Positions 12,701 through 19,600 of a DNA stretch of 64,000 nt are shown here, one piece after another (position 1 is the first letter of the stretch; each line of letters opens with the position of its first letter). A program made the translations under genes and the position numbers. This DNA is from a virus. The stretch lies in the IMG/VR virus record IMGVR_UViG_3300010389_000006, positions 1-64,000 of that record; one strand, written 5' to 3'. The notes under the pieces are model-generated. The model was not told the DNA's origin, searched no databases, and saw only the letters and a program-made list of their open reading frames with translations.

Positions 12701-14180
12701 TAGAATTACCGACAGAGTTCGTGATATCTTCACGATTGATGGATGCTCAGGTGATACTGTAATCGGTAATCCAAGTGGTCAGATCTATGTAAACAGAGCA
12801 AGATTCAACACTACTTCTGCTGCACATGCTGCTGGTGATACCGTATACGTCATTCTTAAGGATCCAAAGGTTGATAACAACATTGCAACAACCTTCGTTG
12901 ATACTTTAACTCCAATTACAACAACTGCTACTCAGTTAACAGTTGATGATATCTCTGACTTTGAGACTGGTGATTTTATCCTCGTCGGTTATGGAAGCGG
13001 TGGTAATGAAGAATTCATGCAGGTATCTGGAACCCCAGTTGCAACTGCTGGAACTTCTGGTTATCTACCTGTCAATCGTGTTGGAAGCATCCCAGAATTC
13101 GCGGGTGCTGCAAACATCCACCAGGATGGTGAGAGTGTATGGAGAGTTCTTGTTAGAGAGACAACAGTTCTAACTGATGATGTTGATGCTGGTGTTCAAA
13201 CTTCTATCATTCTCGGATTAGAGAATAGCGATCTTGTTCCATTCTTCCTAGATCGTGAATACTTCATCGTTGTAAACTCTGAAGTCTTTGAGGTAACCAA
13301 CACCACAACTAACGATGGTGGAACTGAACTAGTTAAGACTAACTATCACCATGGTCGTCTAACAGTTTATGATGATGTTAAGTTTGTTGGTTCTAACTTT
13401 GAGATCACTGGTACAGATAACAACGTACCTATCCTCAAGTTGATCAACAACGAAGAGCACCACTTTGAAGGTGGCGCACTTGATATCAATGCTGAGACAG
13501 ATATCAGCGGTACGCTAAGAATCTTCCCATCCAAGTGTGTTGAGGATCCTGATGCAATCCAATTTACTAATAAGTCATTCACTCCAACATTTAGAGTTGA
13601 ACCAGAATTTGGTGATACTTTCGTTGGTAGACTACTTGATGTCGCTGGTATTCAGTCAACAGTTGCATCACAATCACAGAAGATCCTAGATGTTAGAAAT
13701 CTAGGAAATGGTGGAACTAAGTCCTTCACAATCAGACAAGATTCGTCAATTGATGCATTTGGATACACTGGTTGGAAGAATAAGAACGGCGGACACATCA
13801 CTAAGTTCGTCAACGCACAAGCGACCCTAGAAGTCAATATAAATTATATTGTAGCGGTAGCTCCTTCTACAGGTGCGCTTGTTCTAACTCTACCATCTGA
13901 TGCTGAAACTGGTGATACCATCAGAATCACAGAAGTCGGTGGACAACTAACTTACAACAACTCACTCGTCATTCGTGCTCCAATTGTGGGCGGTGAACCA
14001 GTTGCAGTCCAAGGTGATACCGAGGGCACTAAGTTAGGTGGTTTGTCAACTCCATATTCTTCTGGTGAACTAGTCATTCAAAACAGAAACGCTTCCTTCG
14101 GACTCGTTTATGTTGGACAAACTGATGGAGATAACTTCATCCCCGCTGCATACCAAGGTTGGTGGTTAACTGAACTCTGA
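732..14180 (+). CDS. Giant repeat-containing tail-fibre-like structural protein, 4,482 aa
   Basis: The N-terminus (residues 1-100) has the run F-N-A-T-D-S-L-x-N-R-G followed by TPFKSIQRAFLEIARYSY and a MPGIHYIDNRPG stretch. I know this as the start of large cyanomyovirus fibre-like proteins with a beta-helix-like N-terminal domain. Residues about 675-1,860 are helical: several 43-aa units (x-F-x-D-A-Y-R-L-I-x2-N-K, then YPDFYFPGD) and seven copies of a C-x-R-D-[IL]-G-[YF]-x-V-D-A-x4-D-x3-G-G-N motif, with Cys at about residues 751, 1035, 1171, 1304, 1439, 1568 (degenerate) and 1793. The remaining about 2,600 residues are beta-rich, Gly/Thr/Asn-rich and fibre-like, ending in a compact domain (last about 140 aa) typical of trimeric fibre tips. 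No enzymatic motif is visible. It is preceded by a late promoter, and its stop overlaps the next start (TGATG). Host adsorption is the likely role (inference). It is far longer than T4 gp34 (about 1,290 aa). Confidence 0.85.
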   Translation: MPLTRLDNLISSKTGKYLYVSPDDFNATDSLSNRGNSPVTPFKSIQRAFLEIARYSYTPGPSNDRFDQFSIMLMPGIHYIDNRPGLVDTAGIDEFSFNQILNSWGDDPILDVGNPDNVLWKFNNTEGGAIIPRGSSLVGYDLRRTTVRPLYVPDPASVTVPRSAIFNVTGGCYFWQFTLKDGQTTAESPLFNPATGSGEVYYDPTDFTKKAAPNFSHHKLTVFEYADKEELQIYYRKVAKAFSQYQPTIDDVSPEGIPEFDFNIQENRIVGPLSDSRVIESLKFTDATTNPSIPASTTEIEVTTKVDHGYFAGQFVAISGTEVDDEIEGFWGIYDISDDPRKFTYRVPFVVSGIGQGLSSGIEVSVDTTPALGQNAQVLAEVDSVESASPYVFNVSIRSVWGICGIWANGLKATGFKSMVIAQYTGVSLQRDDRAFIRYDEYANTWNQASLVDAFATVPYHAKGDSYWKDDWRNFHVRASEDAFIQNVSIFAVGFADHFLMESGGDMSITNSNSNFGNTSLHAIGFKGFSFNQDKAGYITDIIPPQQVTESETNREKVLYYTIDVQGSIQDPNNTTKLYLGGTDLDNPLDRPAATIGGYRVGGKSNDKLYVKLDQKNGIDTFEASLQPTGFVKYIAKGSVLNPSDFTGSNLDYGGGITGDLNVSVDAANLIASNRRMIQEEVFGYILEKYPRLQNISYVNPGLDPAAGRYFDSRNLILNNRQEIVDTAYAQMLETFPNYDGNNGNTFGDKCKRDIGFVVDAIAEDLRDGGNANIIAATREYFDGNGDLIDNGLVGEEQPAVFAFNRARDLCKKAIANLLQVKATIYDPEDPSILTPYGVVAGSTGSAALGLNSEGVTVDDANKQDPAGRYKDARNRIVANREFILDAALAEVGVYHPDFYIPGDSQTNSDSRFADAYRLIRRNSKEISDRALAAIAVDYPDFYFPGDAQTTADSRFYDSYRLIEQNKDQIVDTALAQIAVEYPDFYFPGDAQTTSTSRFADAYRLIQENKTEIVDGSWTNMVGANPSVAGTETKCKRDLGYFVDAISLDVFMGGNKYARKFISEYFDGNGQFITNGLDGEEAASKRAFEEARDFMRQAVANQLTERDLSVTADPATGSNLDPASCADVQSAIDTLTAIAIDVLDSNSANYRSLAGLPAETPYTSETGELKCRRDIGYFVDAVALDIFTRGNEYSHRFATEYFDANGSPISNGLVGETAESITAFNKARDMMKLAVTNGLYEKDLTITADPNTAPDNQDPTSCADVQSAIDTLTSIAVIFIQNGNLNSMPIEVNKGSAPAGMTKCGRDIGYFIDAIGVDIFTGSNKHTRTFIKQYFDGNTPISNGIHSTQLEKDASETAFETAANFMRQAVSNQLYYRDLTITADPATGDNEDPASCANVQSQITTLATYVTDSLAAGYNVASDLPAETPSNFLTGETKCRRDIGHIVDAVAQDLWFGGNEYTIAATKEYFNNNALISNGVDNEVGPSITAFKRAADLMNRAVNNQYYDRDLTLTLDQVGDPAFVADIHADAYNLVLDNKEFIAKEAYERMLTAYPSYAPQSGNTEQDCLDDVYDVLEEVMYDVKFGGNARTYDAAEVYVTNTLNGEAIETFIDAERDEAARVFSEAKTIAIQCLRNETVSVSANNPLTQKKDLTIVDDWDIEAKLPTCGSAAGAVDTLMDIIIQAIGTDAGVGNLSGVVRTAPAQPTTYTLGNCSDVLATIDTLIGIVCDSLLAGDLESLPPLSTGNWDCANVRTSIENLFDILTDAISSGSLADLPTVNVGDFIVNAEESKCFRDVSYIVDAIVNDLRYGGNINSIQAGEAYFVGAQLDYIDGEAVETTDAWNYVGQMAIAAMRNFDFLAFNCVTTNSTSLVSIPTPDGGTRDVAAASIIDVGDTSGILIGMRLEAYPTGSYTNGLLNAGLTYEDDHVDTNIPADAYVKSIIDSNRIEIGVNNSRLETGNNVNCGQVSSSQSIYFTYPKGQWANTLPETVVVGPAGTGEDVIQDTTTSASQRECASTAAAILQLTDNITTIINTGLTKTVNGIEVPTIDRVEPSFNTALLASRATVFTIDTTGTGSTNAHDFETGTPVRLVPRPRFDVASGKYVDVDKRLVRLPKGFETNETYYVIAPGRATQPVDYSGTTYFNGADQTKLMLATSKENAAAGIYIYAAETESIDPDVEIDIYQFVIDDKYDLHTYACNLVNTVVGGIETDISHIFDKPSPSTTPQKVFFRAIEGSDLPDLSTSYANDPTVAITSGVNAGKINPNVEFYVRYQTSKVFTIHKSLADAQANVTPIQFNNQNGPFRVFANKKRSPMRFDPYFNGADTDNGKWYLNCVDRITGESNTDIVYREIFYRINETDYASKPTTTDTWYERVNDEREANERTYKLRYVIPKYIENARDPINGFVIKTRTDDTRRLVPQKVLLKPVAGNVYGARFENPQQPGEFIGYTQADFDADDTLNQENAYDPFRRPLTGENQDTDYRAIARFNSGIAATIQSGRYVQDDLDPAIEYLELTVFDHAVDTKNFPGLRNEIFTTVKISAPQGGDFVPNKTQKINTNAVSFTGNSSGTAYIHAYYTVEGDHFLILKGISGAKGINSLEFSEFANTRFQQGNVFADMLEDQDMGKSLPLKTHIRKNFPEYYYKQNGANVYTITPGDRIQDDAGIEYYVYSVADAGVIEDTFYIFDSQELQKRIPGQQDGVYYLTALRGNISPYPTGAGVSTNFRKFKFSQPVGKIYPLNYRNDPLWFTKNGTTEQEKNYYSQLIDPPQSYSAADNYIHGKVTVNDTKNSVTRELMYDLTNQPAFVENTYTGSNEIKAQTGNATSGSEDRRIPISGDSGVITDQRYYVELRRPSIARAGNHTFEYLGFGPGNYSTGLPARQEIVLEPEEDFYAQSKKQDAGIVFYTGINSQGDLYIGNRRINAITGEETFIDRAVLADDGDADDVIGQLVTTFDTPVTFNQNITIVGGPDGELVNNVNSPLLINVPDQQLTNQNAPLVIYSLVSASDPVTGLPQDATLNRDSFFPNATGDIRIGKNRVDAAIFGFNSRGSGQGYKIQTSSPGGIGSNVTPNQDEIVSAGGSRLNAEQYITYGGTVLPETGDLTLKGGSIGKNGSLGWIYANIYTDIPNNIIAALEVIVDQSVNIAKFTFIDTSNNEVSIGSLNIKASSEIRINNLNYNGLVNGTWKVVNTPSYPYNPAENYVYFEINPRTGSPIGAFNLTWSDILNDAENPSPNAVVSFSVSNWKEVGVLGSEAIRTETETYGDFKLGINTIARATHSAYTNAFVETQNTDPRANLDVVGNAYISGRKMTDWLAEDNYNARERNRISDAFVVGWNDEASPNSNDIDAVVAAFRISTINSAILESGRGDNENKVGINITNAELDRALVVKGDARFTEDVRFERDIEVNGNGTIAEIRTSETVGTFNLLNDPTFVGGDDSAGLNLAGYAKTIRIGDFTTDDQWIYIGDKAAADQFVRIGSAANHSNIFIGNIDADAAISRTKIGGAYNRLSSLSTVDFETKQVTFAGDVTFGLNKQLGGDRNDAEQVVTLRTEAGVVSFFSGNTQTIDFALNASEVNIAGQGGTTTIRNSLEIDGATTFNSSVKLCGGVSAFSFVGARAQLGSTAFAHDDGILGPTTFNQNVDLINVFALPESDPNYNRLDTAGSDPWGGTEYQALIPGGGPEDADLPALTGDQYYLPLLNAPGDYFQEGDYLILDTVVDTLEQTHPEIVRVVPGGLVGAESAPYYLIVQRQPFGTFTALKTNHPDRSNRRTPIYKVNIAFDSTWTEQAIDGAGTNENIYLATFGGTLQTGRDYIIVDREDTNDDGVFDQGEVFKLVSSLDQVNKKFQILSGCPDGDVLFEVDSVTGETIIGNDGVDGENGKLTINGSFKFNGGCKTGSKTQFTGNAQQGLTTITAIPDTSGLEVGDYVQIFTGGGTVTLEQNRFPEDSGETRFTDPQIVSIVGNVVTLNVPFTGAGSQEGITFEASTDEKFRITDRVRDIFTIDGCSGDTVIGNPSGQIYVNRARFNTTSAAHAAGDTVYVILKDPKVDNNIATTFVDTLTPITTTATQLTVDDISDFETGDFILVGYGSGGNEEFMQVSGTPVATAGTSGYLPVNRVGSIPEFAGAANIHQDGESVWRVLVRETTVLTDDVDAGVQTSIILGLENSDLVPFFLDREYFIVVNSEVFEVTNTTTNDGGTELVKTNYHHGRLTVYDDVKFVGSNFEITGTDNNVPILKLINNEEHHFEGGALDINAETDISGTLRIFPSKCVEDPDAIQFTNKSFTPTFRVEPEFGDTFVGRLLDVAGIQSTVASQSQKILDVRNLGNGGTKSFTIRQDSSIDAFGYTGWKNKNGGHITKFVNAQATLEVNINYIVAVAPSTGALVLTLPSDAETGDTIRITEVGGQLTYNNSLVIRAPIVGGEPVAVQGDTEGTKLGGLSTPYSSGELVIQNRNASFGLVYVGQTDGDNFIPAAYQGWWLTEL
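2975..6180 (+). repeat. Coding tandem repeats, about 133-aa C-x-R-D-x-G-x3-D-A modules
   Basis: Seven copies of the C-x-R-D-[IVL]-G-[YF]-x-V-D-A-x4-D-x3-G-[GS]-N motif occur. The motif cysteine codons start at 2982, 3834, 4242, 4641, 5046, 5433 (degenerate) and 6108. Copies two to five are spaced 399-408 nt apart. Each is followed by x-E-Y-F-x-G-N-x-x-x-x-x-N-G-x and, in several, by T-x-T-A-D-P and S-C-A-x-V-Q-S. The copies have diverged at DNA level, so this is old duplication within the giant fibre gene. Confidence 0.85.
3336..3790 (+). repeat. Coding tandem repeats, 43-aa (129-nt) units
   Basis: Three full units and one partial unit with the pattern x-F-x-D-A-Y-R-L-I-x2-N-K-x-x-I-x-D-x-A-L-A-x-I-A-V-x-Y-P-D-F-Y-x-P-G-D start near 3336, 3465, 3594 and 3723. 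Units two and three are very similar at DNA level, unlike the larger repeats, which suggests more recent duplication and a possible site of length variation among relatives. Confidence 0.85.
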
Positions 14181-15373
14181 TGGCATTCTACAACAGACTA
14201 AAGACAATGAAGAGCGCCCCCATCGGCACTATCATGCCGTGGTCGGGTAGCTCTTCAAGAACGGGAGCTAATCCTGATGGTATCCCTCACGGGTGGATTC
14301 CATGTGATGGAACTTCATACCCAGCACAGGATTATCCTTTGTTGGCAGCACACTTGGGAAATACTTATGGTCCCACTGATGAGGCTATTCAAGGAAACTT
14401 TCCTGATTTTGATGATGCTGATTTGTTTAGAGTTCCTAATCTAAACGGTCGTGCCATGATTGACCTTGAGAGAGAATATCTCTTACAAGAAAAATATCAA
14501 TACAACCAACCTGATGCTGAGCAAGTAATTGGTGATCTCATTTCTGAAGATGGAACTGGTGTCACACCACCTGCTATCTACAGTGCTGATACTGATTTGC
14601 TATTTGAAATGGATCCTCTGGACAACATGGCGGGTAGGATTCAAGAATTTACGTTGAATGACCCCACATGGTCTAAGACATACTATACTATTGGTAGAAA
14701 ACTAGGTATTGACCATACACCAGGACACAAACATAGTGGACAGTATACTACTGCCGTTCCTTCTGGTAAGTATGTGCAGGTATTTGAAGCACCAACATTC
14801 CAGACATCTGGTTCTCCAAACTATGAATCGGCAAACCTAACAGGTGTTACATCATCTGATGGTGCTGACGTTTGGACTAATGGATTTGGATCTATTACTT
14901 ATTATGATGAGAACACTCTTGTTTTGTCTGATAGCACAAAAACTTTTACACAACAAACAATCCCCAATGTTGGATTAACTAGAAATATTCCTCCTTCTGG
15001 TGCATATTCGGGTAGTTTTTCTGACACATATAACTACAATCACCAAGAAGTAGCACACACTGGAGTATTCCCTGTTCCAATTCAAAGTTTGCTTGGAAGA
15101 CCAAATTATATTGGTGGAGATGATACAATAACATATCCAACAAACTTAAGTCATGCTGCTGAAAACTTTACTGAAGCAAACCTCGCTAACCACAACCACT
15201 TCAGTTTTGACATTACAATGAACAAGAGTGGATTGAGAGCACCACAAAACCTTGCTATCAATAACATTCAGTCATACACGGTTAATGTGTCTGACATTGA
15301 AAAGGCATTAAATATTGTTATGGACAACAATACTCCATCACAAACGATCATCATGATCATTAGGGCATACTAA
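14180..15373 (+). CDS. Tail-collar fibre protein 1, 397 aa
   Basis: Residues about 12-100 form a phage tail collar domain (PF07484-like): PIGTIMPWSG, then GWIPCDG, YPLLAAHLGNTYG and FRVPNLNGR. Two H-x-H motifs follow, HKH at about residue 183 and HNH in the C-terminal receptor-tip region at about residue 338. T4 gp12 uses an H-x-H motif to bind a metal in its trimeric tip, so a metal-stabilised trimer is likely here (inference). The C-terminus I-I-M-I-I-R-A-Y resembles the ends of the next two proteins. The start overlaps the stop of the giant fibre gene (TGATG), implying translational coupling. It is probably a short-tail-fibre or adhesin subunit of the virion. Confidence 0.85.
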   Translation: MAFYNRLKTMKSAPIGTIMPWSGSSSRTGANPDGIPHGWIPCDGTSYPAQDYPLLAAHLGNTYGPTDEAIQGNFPDFDDADLFRVPNLNGRAMIDLEREYLLQEKYQYNQPDAEQVIGDLISEDGTGVTPPAIYSADTDLLFEMDPLDNMAGRIQEFTLNDPTWSKTYYTIGRKLGIDHTPGHKHSGQYTTAVPSGKYVQVFEAPTFQTSGSPNYESANLTGVTSSDGADVWTNGFGSITYYDENTLVLSDSTKTFTQQTIPNVGLTRNIPPSGAYSGSFSDTYNYNHQEVAHTGVFPVPIQSLLGRPNYIGGDDTITYPTNLSHAAENFTEANLANHNHFSFDITMNKSGLRAPQNLAINNIQSYTVNVSDIEKALNIVMDNNTPSQTIIMIIRAY

Positions 15374-15374
15374 A

Positions 15375-16661
15375 ATGGCAGCATTTTTAAACCAAGAAAG
15401 AGCAAAGATCGGAACAACGACGGGAACTATTATTGCGTTCCCTAAAGAACTTGATATTAATGATCCTGCAATTGGCGTTGGATTAAATTTATTGCCTGCA
15501 GGATACATTAGATGTGATGGTAGTGTCTATAATGAAAATACATATCCAGCACTTGCACAGATCTTGGGACTTGGTGATGCTTGTGTGTTTAAACAACCTG
15601 ATGTTACACTGAATGCTGATCAGTTTCAAGTTCCAGACTTAAGATCTAAATTTATCCGAGCATCTAGTGCATCTGATCAGGGTGTTCTTAATGATAATAC
15701 AGTTCTTAGTGCAACTGGATTGACAGTAGAGAAATCTGGTGTTGGTGTTCAGGTATCATCTAACGTTGGATCTACTGCTGTTGTTGATCTCTTTGGACAG
15801 TTTAGAATTCCAGCACTATCTGAGGATCTTAGAGGTAATGTTGCATTTACTAGACCAAGAAACCCAGACGAAGAAATCGTACCAGCTACAGCATTTCAAC
15901 CACACGCACACTACACTACAACATATAGATGTAGAATCAAGAGAAGATCTGGTAGTGATGTGTTTGAATTGAACTACTATACTAACGCATCTACTATCGG
16001 TGTTGGAAACTGGTTTGATGCTACAGATGAGCAACCAGCATGTAAGTTCTACGCACAATCTGAAGTTTGGAATAGTGGATCATATACATCTGGTGGTACT
16101 GGAACAACATTTGAATACTATGGTATTTGTAAAGGAAGTTGCTCTGGATTTGACACTAGTTGCTTGGTTCCTGCTGGTAAGAGCTATCCTGTTGATACTA
16201 CTCCAGAAGGTCCATGTTATGTTAACGTTGTTCTACTCGGACAATTTGAAATGGGATGTGCTGCCTCAAGTTATACTGTTGGAGCAAACTACGTTGAGGG
16301 AGCAGATGGTGTAGGAAGCGATAACGTTCCTCTTTCTGGTGATAATGGATATTCACACAATCAATCACTAGCAAACGTACTTCCATTTGATACTTCTGTT
16401 GATGGCACTCAACCAGCATATCCTCAAATTTCAAACACTGTTGAGACAACTGAAGCATTTGATTATGAAGAAGATCCAACTCAACATACGCATAATATCT
16501 CATACGAAATTTCTGAGACGAATTATACGTTAAATACTAGTGAGTTCTTTGTTAGTACAGAGGGCATGGAAGCGTCTGTAAATATTCGTACAGAAACAGA
16601 TACAAAGATTGACAATCTAATCGCTCCCTTCATTATGGTTGACTATCTAATCAAGATCTAG
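15375..16661 (+). CDS. Tail-collar fibre protein 2, 428 aa
   Basis: The collar-domain signature runs from residue about 15 to 100: TGTIIAFP, then GYIRCDGSVYNENTYPALAQ and FQVPDLRSKFIRA. H-x-H motifs occur at HAH (about residue 176) and HTH (about residue 373), in the same relative places as in the paralogue upstream. The C-terminus M-V-D-Y-L-I-K-I is homologous to the ends of the neighbours. The middle carries several cysteines (residues about 188-300), unusual for a fibre and possibly metal-bound or disulphide-linked. It starts 1 nt after the previous stop. It is likely a fibre or adhesin assembled as a trimer, alone or with the neighbouring paralogues. Confidence 0.82.
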   Translation: MAAFLNQERAKIGTTTGTIIAFPKELDINDPAIGVGLNLLPAGYIRCDGSVYNENTYPALAQILGLGDACVFKQPDVTLNADQFQVPDLRSKFIRASSASDQGVLNDNTVLSATGLTVEKSGVGVQVSSNVGSTAVVDLFGQFRIPALSEDLRGNVAFTRPRNPDEEIVPATAFQPHAHYTTTYRCRIKRRSGSDVFELNYYTNASTIGVGNWFDATDEQPACKFYAQSEVWNSGSYTSGGTGTTFEYYGICKGSCSGFDTSCLVPAGKSYPVDTTPEGPCYVNVVLLGQFEMGCAASSYTVGANYVEGADGVGSDNVPLSGDNGYSHNQSLANVLPFDTSVDGTQPAYPQISNTVETTEAFDYEEDPTQHTHNISYEISETNYTLNTSEFFVSTEGMEASVNIRTETDTKIDNLIAPFIMVDYLIKI

Positions 16662-16662
16662 T

Positions 16663-19600
16663 ATGTCCAGAAATATCCGCTCTAATTATCTAACAGATAA
16701 AGTAACTTTTGGTGCATCTACTATGCCGATTGGATCTATTGTTCCAATCTTCAAAGCAGATGACGATAAGGTTGCAGATAATGGCGTTGTAACTCAACTT
16801 GGATCAGTTGTCGCTGGTGCTGGTGGGGGAAGCGGGTATTTTACTGATCTTGGAACAACTTCTGGATATCCAACAGGTCCAATTGAATTAACTATTCAAC
16901 CAGGAAATTTATCTGTTGGTAATGATGAGATTACCTATCCCAATCATCCATTCATTGATGGTGATAAGATTACGGTAGTGGAAGCAGAACAAGCACCAAA
17001 CATTGCTAAACTTGGTGGTTCTATTCAAAGTTTTACGGTAACCAATGGTGGATCTGGATATACATCTCCTCCAAATATTCAAGTTACTGATAATGGTAGT
17101 GGACCTGTATCTGCTGGATCTTTCTCTGTTGTAATTAACAATGGATCCGTCACCCAAATCAACGTATTAAATGGTGGCGAAGGTTATCAGTTCCCTCAGG
17201 TTTCTTTTACTGGTGGCGGTGGATCTAATGCTGCTGCTACAGCACAATTATCTCCTGGTGGTGATGGTGGTGTTCAGTTTGAACGTGGATTTACTTTTTA
17301 TGTTCAATATGTAGATGCCAGCACTTTTAGAATCGGTAGAAGTAATGCTGACATCCTTGCTGGAAAGTATTACAACGTCACTGATCTTGGATCTGCTGGT
17401 ACATTTAAACTTGCATCAACAACTGGTTTTGGACTGAGAGTTGGTATTGCCGCAAACTTAGATGGTTCTGTTAATTTTGCTACAATTAAAAGTCCTGGAT
17501 ATGGATACGAAGACGGTGATGTAGTCTATATTCTACAACCTGGAAGTGATGGTCTTGCTAGAGTAGAAATTGTTTCTACAGTAAGTGATACAGGTGATAA
17601 TCCAGAAGAACAATATCCTGGATTCTTATATTGTGATGGTGGTGAATATAATGCACAGGACTATCCATTATTGTATGAGATTCTGAGTAATGATTATGGT
17701 GGCACTGGAGGAACATATAATCCATCTGATTTTGGTCAGACTAGTGCAGTAACATTTAAAGTTCCTGACTATAAAACTAGAAAACTAGTTGGAGCAGGCG
17801 GTGGTGTTTCTGGTGGAGGATCTCCTGTATCAGGTAATGTCATCTCCACAGTTGGTGCTACTGGTGGTAAATGGTTCTTCTCTAAAAATGATCAGGAAGC
17901 ATTATATGACATTGGTAATATTGTTATCAGTGGATATGATAATGTGACCGATTTTGTTGCTGGTACTTTGAGTGGTGATGTTACCATTAAGATTGGACCT
18001 TTACAAGAAAAATTAATTTCTGCAGTTCCAGAACACGAACATGCTATTCTTACATCAGAAGCACCAGAAGCAGGTGCATTTGAGGGTGCTGGATTCTTTG
18101 CTGATGATCACTCTGCTGGATTTAAGAATGGCACAGGACAGGTTAACTTCTTCCTGCCATCTGGTGGTGTTCCTTTATTCCACACTCATGGTATTGTAGA
18201 TTATGTTATCCCAGATCCTAACGCATCAACATATGGTAATGTTAGTGGAATTGGTGAAGTTATAACCAAAACTTTCAATGCTACGGCAATTGTTTCTACT
18301 GGAACTTCAACAACTATTACTATTGCTGCTCATGAACTACAGACTGGATATAAAATTAGGGTTTTAGATAATCCACAATCTACAATCGCTACAGTTAATG
18401 TAGATGGTGTAGCTACTTCATTCGCCGCAAATACTGAATGGTATGTAATTAAAGTTGATAACGATACAATTAAATTAGCAAAGAGTAGATATGCTGCTCT
18501 TCGTCTGCAAGAGTTGCAGTTCTCTACAAATGGCAACTCTGCTGATATTACTATTGAGACACACTACGCAGCTGCTGGTAATTTCCCATCGGAACTTATT
18601 ACAACGATTATCACACCAACTCCAACTTCATATGATATTGATGACAACTATGTAATTGGTGGCAAACCAGTTATTATTCCTGGTGATACGTTCTCAACAA
18701 CTGTCCAAAAACAAAATCAAACAACTTCTGGTACATATTCTGTTCCTGCACCTACAGCAGATGAACTCCCACTAACATCTATTGCGGTAACTCTTGGTGG
18801 TGCTGGTGGTTATGGTGCTACTACTGATTCTGCTCCTGGTGGTGGAGGAAATACAACATACACATTTAGTGCTAGTGGATACACTTATGAAGTGAGAGCA
18901 ACTGGTGGTAGTGGTGGTACTACTGGAAGTTCTGGTGGTAATGGTGGTGGAGGTGGAGCAGGTTTCATCTATGTTAAGAGTGGTGGAACTACAGTACAAA
19001 CTGTTAGTCTTTCTACAATTACTCCTGGCACAACAAATGCACTTACAGGCGGTGTTGAATACACACTAGTTTCATATTATGCAGGTCAGTCTGGAACTGG
19101 TGGTAGTTCATCTCAGGGTGGTACTGGTGGTGCTTCTTCTTATATTGGTGGAGCAGGTGGCGATGGATCTAGAACATTATATACTGGAACTAATAATGTA
19201 ACGCAGTCATTTACATCACCATCTTCTAGTTATCAGTCATATAATATCCCGAATGATTGGCCACTAGATCAACTTCAAGCAGAAGTTAAAGGTGGTGGCG
19301 GTGGATCTGGTGGTCGCGGCGATGGCGGCGACTGGTTCCCTGGAAATGGTAATGGTGGTAAGAGAGTTACTGCTAACATTAACCCTGGCAACAATGGTAC
19401 TTTGAGAGTATATGTTGGTGGTGGTGGTAATGCTGGCGGCAACCGCTCGGGTGGTTCTGGTGGTGTAGGTTTTGCTACTGGTGGTAATGGTGGTAATGGT
19501 ACTGGCGGCGGCGGAGGCGGCGGTGGAGGTGGTGCATCTGCTGTTGGAACACCTTCTGCTATCATTATCGGTGCTGGAGGCGGTGGCGGTGGTGGTGCTG

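Noticed and set aside
13840-13855. TATAAATT-like string inside the giant fibre gene
   Set aside because: Not a full TATAAATA and inside a coding sequence without a gene start nearby.
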